A DNA stretch of 64,000 bases from Eunapius fragilis (Eukaryota; Porifera; Demospongiae; Spongillida; Spongillidae): positions 6,650,970 to 6,714,969 of the forward strand of contig OY811977.1 of assembly GCA_963681505.1 (NCBI GenBank). The letters run 5' to 3'. The position numbers and the translations under genes were made by a program. The notes under the pieces are model-generated. The model saw only the letters and a program-made list of their open reading frames with translations, did not search any database and was not told the DNA's origin. The first letter of the stretch is position 1. Each line of letters opens with the position of its first letter. Of this stretch, positions 34,430 through 45,083 are shown piece by piece.

Positions 34430-35110
34430 TTCCTAAATTTTTTTGGTGGATTTAGTATTGTATTTAGTTCTTGAAACTTATAGACCCAGGTAGCAAGAAC
34501 GTCAAATGACAGTTTTATTTTAGAATCTCGTGGCCATTCAATTTTGTAGGTGTGGGTGTACCATTAAAACATTTAATTTTTTAAAAGCAGCAATACACTT
34601 CATTTATTGTTAATGACACAATTATAAAAATTTTGTTTTGGCGCCTGGCCACGCCTTGAAGCCGCGCCGCCCCTGTCTTCCTCGTGGGCACGGTTGCACG
34701 CGGCTGGAAACTAGGTTTATAATTAAAACATTACGGTACCTGTCTAATAGATAGTGAAGAAACACCTCATTAAAAATGCTTATGTTTCAAAGCTCACAAT
34801 TTCTTAGAAGAAGTAGTAACTGAAATATTTAAACTAATATATAACACAACCTTTCATGCTCTTTTATTTATAATTCTCACGCATTTTCCAAATTTCAGGC
34901 CTACCGTCGTGTTTATAACCCCATGCGGTACTTATTTCGGTTAGGTGGGAATAGAACGGGCTACCTGAGGTTGATCTGGAGGTAAGACTAGTCTGTCGGT
35001 CAAGCCAAGGCATGTCAGTCACTGAACTGACGAACCAGATCTGGTCACGAATTTTCTGTCACCAGAAAAATCTTGAGTGTATCTTATGAATAATCGATGC
35101 ATATTGCGGG
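34430..35110. other. No gene seen
   Basis: AT-rich sequence upstream of the spliced gene that follows. Confidence 0.45.
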
Positions 35111-35114
35111 TTGC

Positions 35115-38100
35115 AGGGATGGATTAACACACAAAACAACTGCCGCTGAAATGCAGAGTTTGTGGGAAAACGCTAATGAAGAGTGGGCAAAAGAAAAGCA
35201 CTTATGAGTGCAAAGGATTCGCAGATGATCTGCTAACAGCTTTTGCAATGAACACCTCCACTGACATTGCTCACATGCACCCAGAACGCTTTTGTGAGTG
35301 CTGTCACCTTTCAATGAAGAGAATCATTTCTGCCAGGGCAGAAGAAGTGCACCATAAGTATACACTGACACCATTTGAATGGGAGGAACATAGAAATGAA
35401 GGGTGTAAGGTACATATATCCTAAGCCCTGCTAGCGTTCACACATGTAACATCCTATGCTATACATAGGTGTGTGAGCACTTCAAAGTTATAGCAAAAGG
35501 AGGGTAACTACAGAACGCTCACTGTTGGCAGAGGAAGTCAACCAGGCCTCACACATGGTAGCTGCACATCTTTAGAATATTGCCCCTCCTCCAGTCTTCT
35601 CACGGAAGCCGTACCCATCATTGTCAAGCTAGAACAACACGACTGTCCTTGATGAGTTGAAATGTGTGGTATGTGCAAACGTGCTTTCACAGCCCCTTGA
35701 GCTGCCATGCAAAAAGCCGGCCTGCACCAGTTGCACTGTAGAGCGAGTGACAGCCTCAGCCACAGTGTGCCCTTGCTGCTGGCTGGATGGTGAATTGGTC
35801 CCCACTGAGATCAGACCAGCATCCAACCTTATACAAGTGCTGATAAACGATGTACTGGTTCAGTATGTAGTGTGCCATAGGGATGTAAATGCTGGATACT
35901 ATGAAGAACATGAGTGCACACAATTCTACTGCTGGTGAGGAAAGAGAAGCAGTAAGCCCTGATCAAGCCACAGTACAGCTGGTTACTGGAGGGATATGGT
36001 TAGGTGCATTTAGTGCCACTTAAATTGTTATGTTATGTTTGACCATACCTTGTAGCCAATGATATTCATGTAGTTAACAAAAGCCCAGCATCCAACTACA
36101 GCTGCTTGTCCAGGACTGTCAAAACACGGTGTTCAGAGATGCACCCAACTAGAAGTGTCATCAGTGGAGGGGAACCATCCGCCCTGCTTGAGAGCGAGGT
36201 GCTCACATTGAATGATGAAGAGAAGAAGTCATTACTGGAGAAGGCAGGGATAACAAACATCTCAACTGGCCCAGCTGAAGTATTGGCCAGTAAAACTGGC
36301 CTTACTATTCCCTGGAATAGACTGAGGCTTCTAAGACAGTAAAGAACTTTTTGCACATCATAAAAATTAACATACTACTTGTCCAGGTGGCTCAAAGCAT
36401 TAGGGAGTATCTCTAGCTGGGGAGGAGAGGAAGCACTACATTTGCCGACTAATTATGGGCGACAGCATGAAAGGAGAGATGGCTCTGTTTTTATTTGGAT
36501 CCACCTCTGGTGGTGAGGAGCTGCTTTACATTCCAGATGTGGTACTAAAGGTTGTTAACCTTTTGGAAGAGAAACAAAGGTTCGGGTAGCTTAAGGCACA
36601 CACCAGATATGCAATTAATTCGTTCAGAAACCTAATGCAGGACAGGACTGCTTGCCTGGCACGATGGGGTCATTCCTGCTAGTGAGATATGGCTAAAGCA
36701 TGGAGAGGGCAAAGGAGGCGGCTCATTCAAGATGAACTTTTAGATAGTGAATGTTGCAGCGCCTAACTCAGACCACAACACTTGTGTGTTTTGCTGCTTT
36801 GAAGCTGGCGACAGTGTTACCAACCTCCAATAGCACTTGACCGTTATAAAGATCAAGTAGTACATCTGCAAGGGATGGAATGGAGGTATGAACAGTGATC
36901 TAACATGACAGCATAAAGAATAAAATGATCATAACACAAACAGGCAATACACATTCAAGTTGGTCATGTGTGGGGACTACGAGTTCATTACTAGAATGTA
37001 TGGGCTATCTGGAGCAAGCTGTATGTGAGAAACTGGGGCCAAAAAAATGCGTACCAATAGTTTAGCTTTGTTATAGGATGCTACCCATTCTTGTATTGCT
37101 TGGTCTTCCACGAGAACATGGTAATACCTCTCTCAGCCAGAGAACATGCACCACCAAGAAAATATGAATCCATATGCACTGACCATCAGCTCTACATTGC
37201 ATCAGGAGTGCGCAGGAAAAAAGTACAGCACTTTTACAACTGCATCACGGAACCTATATTTAACCTCTTAATTGAACAGGTAAACATGCATTTCGTAAAA
37301 TATTTTTGCATAACTACACATACATGCATACGTGTGCACACACACACCCACAAAACACACGTGCACAAGGTCTGCACCCCTCCCCCCCCCACTCCGGGCT
37401 TCACATTACTATGGGCAATTTTACAAAGCTTTATGGTTTTTTTTTGAAGATGAGTATCATGCCCTCGACCTTGAACTAGCCCTGCTTTCAATTGAGGAAG
37501 CCCACTCCAGCTTTGACACAAATAGCCAAGAGCTGCAAATGCTTCGCTTATTGCAATCTGAGCTAAAGCAAGCTGAGGAGGCTGTCAGGGTTCACGACCT
37601 ACCACCCTGACAAAGGATGGATCAGGTGCTAAAAGCAACTGAATAGCGAAAGCCTCCAGGTCTAGAAAGACGTTTATGAGGACCTTTTGCAATACATAAT
37701 GTGTACTATGCACGTATTCCTTGGTCTGGTACAGGTGTTGGATATCTGGCAGCTAGAGGGAAGGAGCAGCGTGCAGGTTGTGGTTAGATCAATCCATCAT
37801 AGAGGCATATGCTGCATTGCGGCTAATGACAACGTATGTATCCCTGGTGATTGGGGAGAAAGACCCAGTACTGCTGATTTTGTTGTGCAATGTGAAGAAA
37901 AAAAGAAACATCTTGGAAAAATAGTAAGCCATATGCACTAAACATTAAAAATGTGTAATACAGGCCATGATTTTTCTAGGAAGCAGAGGTAACTAAATCT
38001 AAAGCTATTGTGGAAAAGGGATTTTCTAAAAGGAAGGCCCCTTTGTTAAAGCGTTGAATGATGCATTACAGTCAGTTGGAGTGCACCGTCAACAGTATTT

Positions 38101-38730
38101 TAGTGTGCTTTAGTTGGAAATCATGTAAATAAGGCTCTAAAGGTACCATAAGTGTAATACGAACAACTACATGAATGAGACATCTACACTTTTTAACATT
38201 CAGAAGCTGTGCAGGTCTCTATGTGAAACAGCTAAGAATAAATTGCCTCATCGTAACATAGGCAGAACATTGTACTGATATTCTGGTTAAAGCATTTTCA
38301 ATGTTTGCAAGATGCCATAACATCTACGACCACAATTTCATTGATGAGACACAAGCTCATGCCTCAGGTTGGTAATGGACCTTCAGATGTTTATGTGAAC
38401 TAAGACAACAATATTATTTTTACAGAGGCCGTGGGAGAGTTCATGACGTTCTTCCGCGAATCCTTCCCCCAGGCAACAGTCCCCATAAAAATGCATGTAT
38501 TGGAAGACCATGCTGTTCCATGGGCAAAGTCTTTCCGTGTTGGATTTGGCCTACTTGACGAACAAGGTGCTGAGTCCATTCATGCTAAGTTCACACGACT
38601 TAGCCCATCATACACTACAATTACTGATAACGTACAGCATCTCCTATACATAGTGAAGGAACACCTAATAAGTATTTCCCCACAAGTTGTAGCTGCTATC
38701 CCTCCTGCACAAGAAAGAATAAAATCATAA
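35115..38730 (+). pseudogene. Spliced RAG1-N-terminus-like gene of transposon type, decayed
   Basis: Blocks on the plus strand, separated by intron-like gaps. (1) 35143-35421: Cys pair CRVCGKTL ... YECKGF ... HPERFCECC, a zinc-binding arrangement. (2) 35657-35938: RING-like KCVVCANVLSQPLELPC, ACTSC, CPCC. (3) 36106-36342. (4) about 36400-36890: LARWG.., GEGKGGGSFKMNF, then a TAG stop, then NTCVFCCFEAGDSVTNL. (5) 36955-37020: KLVMCGDYEFITRMYGLSGAS. (6) 37080-37279: GCYPFLYCLVFHEN, ending at a donor gtaaac. (7) 37449-37609. (8) about 38300-38375: ARCHNIYDHNFIDETQA. (9) 38421-38730: AVGEFMTFFRESFPQATVPIKMHV to EQGAESIHAKF. The order of zinc module, then RING, then a conserved long C-terminal part matches RAG1-N-like proteins reported from invertebrate mobile elements. 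Stops and missing segments indicate a pseudogene. The function of the C-terminal part is unknown to me. Confidence 0.6.
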
Positions 38731-39198
38731 TACTTTGTGTACTTACATCTTCAACCAGCAATCCATGCACTGCACGTTCGTCTTCAATCTTCCTGAGCTG
38801 TAGTAAACATCAGAAAAGCTTCAAGTTTTATCATTTTGTGCACACATTCATGCGAGATCCTCTTGACAGCTGAAGCGAAAAGCAAAAAATGGCTACTTTT
38901 ATCGTTTGAAAACTGCTTAAGAAAATTCGTGACCACACGCGTGGAATACAAACAAGCAAAACTAGGTAAGACGTACACGGAAAACGTTGTTCTATAGCCC
39001 ATGGAACTTCCTGTTAGTGGCTATAGCCATTAGGACTCACGGGGTCCATGCGCGCTGAAATAAGTCCCTCACTTCCATTCACTATACAGTCACGTTTTGT
39101 ACGGTAAGGTAACGTGATTTACATTATCACAGTATTCCGTATGCTTTGTGTATAGCACATTCCAAAGGTCATCGGTTGTGACCACATGCAATATCGTC

Positions 39199-39226
39199 CT
39201 ATAATGCACCTATCGATGGTAACTGC

Positions 39227-39257
<31 letters not shown>

Positions 39258-39728
39258 TGCGGGACATATAGTGGATTAGTGGGGGATTTGACCGGCTAAT
39301 CAGATTATTGCGGTGCGCATTTGACCGTACACGGGGATTTGACCTCGACCGCGGAAAATGAATTTTAATCGTATAACAGCTTGTGACCTCCCCCTATCGG
39401 CGTGTTTTGCAGCTCAAATCTTGTGACGACCTTGGCACATTCACGGTAGGTACGCAACATCATACCTAGCCTGTACCTCACCGGAAACAAGAACATGCGC
39501 TTTAATACCAAGCTACTAGACTTAAGTACAATTATAACTACAACTCTTATAGCGGCACAAAATCAGCTGTATACTCACAAAGGCTAACGCGCGTTCGTTT
39601 TGAATAGCAGGAACGAAACCGTAGGTATCAAACATGTAACGGGTCGAGGAGGGGTCATTTGACCAGTTATTAGTCCCCAACAGTGGGGCATTTGATTTAA
39701 TAAATGTCAAATCCCCCATATGTCCCGG

Positions 39729-39765
<37 letters not shown>

Positions 39766-39793
39766 GCAGTTACCATTGATAAGTGCATAATAT
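39199..39793. mobile_element. MITE with poly-C/poly-G subterminal tracts
   Basis: The left end (ataatgcacctatcgatggtaactgcaac + poly-C + gcgggacatat) is mirrored at the right (atatgtcccgg + poly-G + gttgcagttaccattgataagtgcat). Inner parts also mirror (gggggatttgacc / gtcaaatccccc). Length about 590 bases, non-coding. Confidence 0.75.
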
Positions 39794-39924
39794 TTCTGAG
39801 CGGCGGCCTAATTTCCACGCGTTCAATGAGAGCAGACAGCCATGTGGGAGGAACGGATTAAACCTGGGTCCAGGAGGAAGGGGTCCGGAAGTGTGTCCTG
39901 TGTATCCTGGACCAGGATATCTTT

Positions 39925-40132
39925 AGTTCGGTAGGTCTTGGTGTCTCGTTACCTGCTCTGAAGCGCTTCACATACGTAGGAGAATATCTGTAAGCGTTTT
40001 AAGTGGAGCTTCCGCGACAACGTGGTAGGAAATTTTCTCTCTCAGACAAATCTCCCGTCGCATGCTGAAGACTTTTCCTTCGACGACCCAGTGGTGTCCC
40101 TAGGCCACGCGGGGTTTTATTTTCACCTTTTT
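39925..40132 (+). repeat. Direct repeat, left copy (about 205 bases)
   Basis: From ggt(a/g)ggtcttggtgtct to ctaggccacgcgggg. Matches 40788-40985 at well over 90% by eye. Confidence 0.8.
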
Positions 40133-40179
40133 TTTTTCACCTTTTTTTTCACCTTAATACACCAGGATATACAGCAGTA

Positions 40180-40290
40180 TATCCTGGTCCTGGACCAGGA
40201 CATGGCGGAGCGACTCCTGGACCTGCCAGGGTGCTGGACTCCTCCTGGATCTGGACCTGGACGTGGCGAAGCGACTCCTGGACCTGCATG
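40180..40290 (+). repeat. Imperfect repeat of ctcctggacctg-type units
   Basis: Units based on gcgactcctggacctg and tggac(c/g)tggac, GC-rich, lying between the two direct repeats. ORFs here are a by-product. Confidence 0.6.
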
Positions 40291-40433
40291 TTCAAAGGGT
40301 GGAGGTGATGGCTCAGGAGCGGTTGGGGACACTGCCGCCATGGCTCGCATCATGTCATCGCCGTCACTGTCCGACATCTATCCATAACACAAATCAAAGT
40401 AAAGCATTAAATTATGGGAAACACCATATCATT

Positions 40434-40622
40434 TTATACCTTGCTCGAGGTAATGAACGATGATATGAATGAGCAAGCAAATATAATAATACTGTCCCCT
40501 ATCTCCTCTGCTTCTGCACATCTACCATTGAGGTCTACTGGTATGGTACCAGGTCCTCTTGTGTTAGTGTAAGAAGTGTCAAAGGGATAGTATAACTCAC
40601 GACAGGAACGTTTGTAAAGCAC
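40434..40622 (-). pseudogene. Helitron Rep coding fragment
   Basis: The minus-strand translation FDTSYTNTRGPGTIPVDLNGRC matches the Helitron protein at about 60890-60960 (FDNSYTHTKQHGAIPVDLNGRC). The match continues into AEAEEIGDS / VVAEEIKDR. It is a short internal fragment joined to the non-coding repeat at 40579-40665. Confidence 0.75.
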
Positions 40623-40665
40623 GCCAAGTGTACTAATTGCTTCAGGATGTGTCCGCAGGTTATCT
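40579..40665 (+). repeat. Dispersed repeat gtataactcacgacagg (copy 1)
   Basis: About 85 bases, from agtataactcacgacagg to gtccgcaggttatct. Other copies are at 41561-41640 and, more diverged, at 59150-59232 upstream of the Helitron gene. Confidence 0.7.
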
Positions 40666-40787
40666 ACAGGGATCTGTTAGACCATAGTAAGGGGATTGGA
40701 AACGAGTCACGTCAGCGCATCACTGGTAGTGGGCACTCCGCGTTACATCGTTAACACCTACTGAGAGGTTCAAAAGCGTCCATATCT

Positions 40788-40985
40788 TTTGGTGGGTCTT
40801 GGTGTCTTGTTACCTGCTCTGAAACGCTTCACATACGTAGGAGAATATCTGTAAGCGTTTTAAGTGGAGCTCCCGCGACAACGTGGTAGGAAATTTTCTC
40901 TCTCAGACAAATTTTCCGTCGCCTGCTGAAGACTTTTCCTTCGACGACCCAGTGGTCTCCCTAGGCCACGCGGGGCTTTTTTTTC
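40788..40985 (+). repeat. Direct repeat, right copy
   Basis: See 39925-40132. The two copies enclose about 655 bases containing GC-rich repeats and a Helitron fragment, so they could be LTR-like ends or a local duplication. No TG...CA ends or primer site were seen. Confidence 0.8.
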
Positions 40986-41166
40986 ACTTTAAATTGCAAC
41001 GCTGCCTGCTCCGTCACGTTAGGAAACCTTCTCTTAGCAGTAGGGTGATTCTTAGAAAACCTCCGTAGACTGCACAAGACAAAAATATGACGGGCAAGTT
41101 CGAAAATTATAATTAATATTAAATAACGACGTTTTAGAATCGGCATACAGAAAAAATCAATGAAAC

Positions 41167-41262
41167 AAGTAAATAAAAACATTCTCTACGAGAATTTTAG
41201 TGGGATATAGGATTTTCAGGCAATTGGTGGTGTAAAAAGCAAGGAAACAAGGTCTTATCAGA
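41167..41262 (+). mobile_element. Partial copy of the fold-back MITE
   Basis: Matches the left arm of 34146-34428 (aaaaacattctct.cgagaa ... ggtggtgtaaaaagcaagg.aacaagg). Confidence 0.6.
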
Positions 41263-41269
41263 AGGGAAA

Positions 41270-42104
41270 ATATAATCGGAACCTACGCGAGTACGCTCCA
41301 TATAGGAATCCTGCAGTATCATGAATGTCATTATAAAAACGTCACTCACGTCTAGCGGGACATTTAAGAATCGGGTCACTTCGCTCTTAGTGGCAATCGA
41401 GCGATACCAAAAAGGAGAACATTTCTGCGCTGTATCTGTGTCATAGGACGGTGTACTTTCAGAGAACAAAAATACTCGTCCCCATCGTCCGTACTCAGTC
41501 CCACCTATAATTTCTCCTCCGTTGTCTTCTTCGTCTTATTCTTCTTCGATCCTTCCGGAGAGTATAACTCACGACAGGAACGTTTGTAAAGCACGCCAAG
41601 TGTACCAATCGCTTCAGAATGCGTCCGCAGGTTATCTTCGGGTGTCTGTTCGACGCCTAACTGTTCGGGCAATTAACTAAAGCGAATAGTACCTCATTTG
41701 GTATTCGGTTAAAAATACCCAATTACATCAGCTAGCTATTTCTAAATGCAATAATTTTATAATAGCCACGTGTCGTGGGCGTGATTCAATTTCTTATATG
41801 TAATATCCCTGCACGCTGTGGAAGGGGTGTCTCTGAGGCCTTTTTGATGATTTCAGGGTCCCTACGGCTTCATTTATAAATGTCCAACCATATTGCCAAA
41901 TGGTTGTGAAACGGAATGGAGCAGTGATATGCGATAACGTTATAGGAAGCCTCCTGACGAATATTCAAGGTATCATTTTCTACATGACACCTGTGCATTG
42001 CTCTCAACTCTGTGATTCGTTACGCAGCTTGAGATGAAAGCCAAAAAGTACCATACATGATACTGCAGGATTCCTATATGAAACCTACTCGCGTAGGTTC
42101 CGAT
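41270..42104. mobile_element. Element with about 52-base terminal inverted repeats
   Basis: The left end ataatcggaacctacgcgag...(41270-41321) is the reverse complement of the right end ...ctcgcgtaggttccgattat (42053-42104), with few mismatches. It contains the gtataactcacgacagg repeat at 41561. The part 41300-41650 is related to 58930-59235. Non-coding. Confidence 0.7.
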
Positions 42105-42583
42105 TATGGAAAAAACAAATAAATATATTTATATCTTCGTTCATAGCACAATTGATGACATTTTTCAGTCATGTCAATATGCCCTCTCCTAACTGCGTAC
42201 ATTAGAATACGACGACCTTGAGAAGAGCGATGTATTTTTGTGGAGAAATAAGATTTCGACTTCACGGTCATTTACGTAGGTCGACCGTTCGGAGTGTCAA
42301 ACCTCTTACAGTGCCCAAATGTGCGAGCTGCAGGTGTTAACTAGTATTGAATTGGCTCGTTTCCAATCCCTTAACTATAACATTAATTCTGCTATCGAAG
42401 GTGAATTACCCCCCGAGTTTCAGTGTGGTGTGATCTGAAAACCAATCGAAAGTAGTAGGTATGTCAAAACCGAAAATGAAAAGAAACACACGCAGTCATG
42501 GTACACTGGAATGGAAAGTTTTACAACCGCAGGCGATTTATATTTTGCGTGCTCTCGTAGCATAAATGCAGGGTGCTTAGATG
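42105..42583. other. No gene seen
   Basis: AT-rich. 42346-42376 is an inverted match to about 40684-40712 (ggattggaaacgag). Confidence 0.45.
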
Positions 42584-42783
42584 NNNNNNNNNNNNNNNNN
42601 NNNNNNNNNNNNNNNNNNNNNNNNNNNNNNNNNNNNNNNNNNNNNNNNNNNNNNNNNNNNNNNNNNNNNNNNNNNNNNNNNNNNNNNNNNNNNNNNNNNN
42701 NNNNNNNNNNNNNNNNNNNNNNNNNNNNNNNNNNNNNNNNNNNNNNNNNNNNNNNNNNNNNNNNNNNNNNNNNNNNNNNNNNN
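42584..42783. other. Assembly gap (200 N)
   Basis: 200 N. Confidence 0.99.
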
Positions 42784-43004
42784 CCTAGGACACGTTGTCC
42801 CCCGGACATCCTATCCTAGGATCAATTGTCCCCCACCGTAGTTCATCCCATGCAGGACTATATATACTTATTCCCACTCTCTCTCCTCCACACATGCATA
42901 AAAGCTGCCCAACTGTCGCAACTTGGGAAGCGCGAATATGCCGGTGTAACGCTAACATCATCGTAGCTGATAAGATGCACCACAAACAATGATATACTGA
43001 TTGA

Positions 43005-43665
43005 CTACAACGCGCTAAGGAAGCTTTTGCAAAAAACATCTGCGCACGGCCACGAAGCATTTCTTTTCCAATCAGCACCTGGAATCATCTCACATGTGTC
43101 ATGAAACCATTCACCACATTGGTGGTCGCACTCAGCTGTATCCGCTTTGCTCCTTAATTGTGGTAGACTGCAATTACAGAATACATCAATTTTTACTTCA
43201 GAAGTAGGATGTCTAAATGGCAGTCGCTGTGTAGAAAGGAACATGATTCATTAAACAATCCAGCAAATTATTTTGAATAAATTGTTGATTGTTGACAACT
43301 GTACTGGGCGATGACCCACTACATAATGTAGTAGCAGTTGCCAAAGCAAAAAAACCACAGCCATTGGAGCTTCTTTGTCTTTGAACAGGCTGATACTTCA
43401 AAACAATTTGTTTTTGAGGAGAACGCTAGATCATTCCCAAGTATGCACTGCACAGCAGTAGATGTGAGATAGACAAACAAGACCCCATCAGAAACATGTC
43501 CCAATTATTTTGCTTCTCATTGACAAGCTTTATCAGAGACCTCTGAATGGTCTGATTATAACACTCAACTAAACCATTGCACTGAGGGTTGATAAGCTGA
43601 AGAATCTTGTGTCGGATACCAGTGAGGACGAATAGTCTTTGGCATTAACAAACTCCCTAAACTAT
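43005..43665 (-). pseudogene. Integrase-core end, Ulp1 protease and PHD finger, decayed
   Basis: Read right to left: GIRHKILQLINPQCNGLVECYNQTIQRSLIKLV (about 43620-43515), the end of a retroviral-type integrase core with the catalytic Glu in GLVE. Then QRQRSSNGCGFFALATATTLCSG (43400-43300), the Ulp1-type active-site Cys block, with NNLLDCLMNHVPFYT after it. Then a PHD finger, CNCSLPQLRSK...CDHQCGEWFHDTCEMIP (43185-43085). Stops and frame changes separate the blocks and much of the integrase is missing. The same order of modules appears at 22.2-23.64 kb, so the two are decayed members of one composite transposon family. Confidence 0.65.
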
Positions 43666-43669
43666 TACT

Positions 43670-44640
43670 GATTATTGATCCCGGAGCTCCATACCTACAG
43701 CGTATTCATGTATGCATACAAGAATAGTAATACATGTAGATGTGATGCCCATGTATAATCGTACCGTACTCATCACTGAAACTCAGTTTATTGGGGTTCA
43801 TAGGATGCAAATTCATATTAAAGGTGCAATGCAGATACATGTTCTGTACCTGCCTATCATGCTATACAGGAACGAGGTCACACCATATATAACAAGTCAA
43901 CATAAAATTGTTTCAGATATTTAACTTGTTAATTCATTATACCAACACCATCTGTATCGCGTGCAAAGCCACTCCATACCTGAGCCATTCTCTAAGCTGA
44001 CGGTGCATGTTCATGACCACGTACCTTCAGGTGACGCATGATAGGCTGTCAGTTAGAAAAAAAAAAATAGATATCTTCACCCGGAAAATGAAACTGATAC
44101 CATGCAGCTGACTACAGCACGTGCAAGCACGCGGTACTCTCAGAAGTGATCTGAAGAAATGATTATCATGCCCTTTGGTTTCGCGGGATCGTTTATTTAC
44201 GCTCTCAGTTAATTTTAATGTGCATACCCCTCTGTTCATCCTTGACAAGTGATTATCTCAGTACATAGGCACGCATTAATCCACATGCACCAGCCTATAT
44301 ATCAGTATTTTATGGCACCATATCGGAGAGCGGATCAGGAATTTAAGAAAAGTTGTGCATGTGTTGGGGGTGGGGCGCATGATAATAAGAGAGATCGACC
44401 CTCTTCTAGAAGTTATGGGAGAACGGTCCCCCATGTGGCTCAGTAGTAATTGTAATTTAAAATGTACAATTGAAAAAATGGAGGGGTACTATAACTGCCC
44501 ATCTCCCTTTATCGCCCCCCCTCCCTGCGATAAAGACGAAGAATTCCTTTCATCCCCCTCAACTCATTTCTGGAGGGAATTGACTTCTATTCCAGACACT
44601 AGGCAACCTGATGACTCCATGCATTGTTGTTACGCGCACA
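43670..44640. other. No gene seen; upstream flank of secreted-protein copy 2
   Basis: From about 44460 the sequence is related, in inverted orientation, to 54650-54920 upstream of copy 3. A duplicated block therefore includes more than the gene. Confidence 0.5.
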
Positions 44641-44684
44641 TCATCGCGAAGACGAACTGATCAACCGCAAGTCAGTCGAAACGG
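44641..44684 (+). promoter_or_regulatory. Conserved upstream promoter block of copy 2
   Basis: cgaagacgaactgatcaacc followed by gcaagtcagtcgaa, shared almost exactly with the reverse strand at 54600-54640 upstream of copy 3 and partly with copy 1 (gacgaagacg). It lies about 30-70 bases upstream of the TATA box. Confidence 0.55.
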
Positions 44685-44711
44685 CATTTTATGACAAAAT
44701 GAGTGTATGTG

Positions 44712-44719
44712 TATATAAA
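44712..44719 (+). promoter_or_regulatory. TATA box of secreted-protein gene copy 2
   Basis: TATATAAA, 50 bases before the ATG at 44769. Same spacing in copy 3. Confidence 0.75.
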
Positions 44720-44768
44720 GCGCGATGCTCACTTCCCTTTTCTATCATCGCAGCAGCACGAACAGAAG

Positions 44769-45083
44769 ATGAGGCTTGAGACTCTTGTAGTGTTCGCAGT
44801 CGTAATTGTGATCGCGGCAGCCGCGGAGATTGGGAAGGCCAAAGACAGCAGCTCTAAATCACAGAGCGACAGCAACTCTGACGGCAATAAGCCGGCTTTG
44901 CTCCACGACAGTTATTACGGCGGTCACCGTCATCACGGCCGACACCATGGTGGTCATCGTCGACATCACGGTCGCTCCGGATACTCGCGATCGGGCTACG
45001 GATCTCGCTACTCGGGGAGCTACGGTTACGGATCTCGCTACTCGGGGAGCTACGGATCCGACTACAGCCGCAGCTATTATTAA
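44769..45083 (+). CDS. Small secreted His/Gly/Tyr/Ser-rich protein, copy 2
   Basis: 104 residues. The start at 44769 (MRLETL) is chosen over the longer frame from 44703, because the TATA box lies inside that extension and all three paralogues begin MRLETLVVF. Signal peptide 1-19, ending in an Ala run. An acidic Ser-rich linker (KDSSSKSQSDSNSDGN) follows, then LHDSYYGGHRHHGRHHGG and HRRHHGR. The tail has two perfect decapeptides GYGSRYSGSY and ends DYSRSYY. About 10 histidines lie within 20 residues; no Cys. It differs from copy 3 mainly by one Lys/Glu change and four extra residues (GYG..GSD region), so the duplication is recent. Expression is expected from a TATA promoter. Function unknown; see findings. 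Confidence 0.88.
   Translation: MRLETLVVFAVVIVIAAAAEIGKAKDSSSKSQSDSNSDGNKPALLHDSYYGGHRHHGRHHGGHRRHHGRSGYSRSGYGSRYSGSYGYGSRYSGSYGSDYSRSYY

Noticed and set aside
44703..44768. N-terminal extension of secreted-protein copy 2
   Set aside because: Includes the TATA box and leader; not shared by the paralogues.
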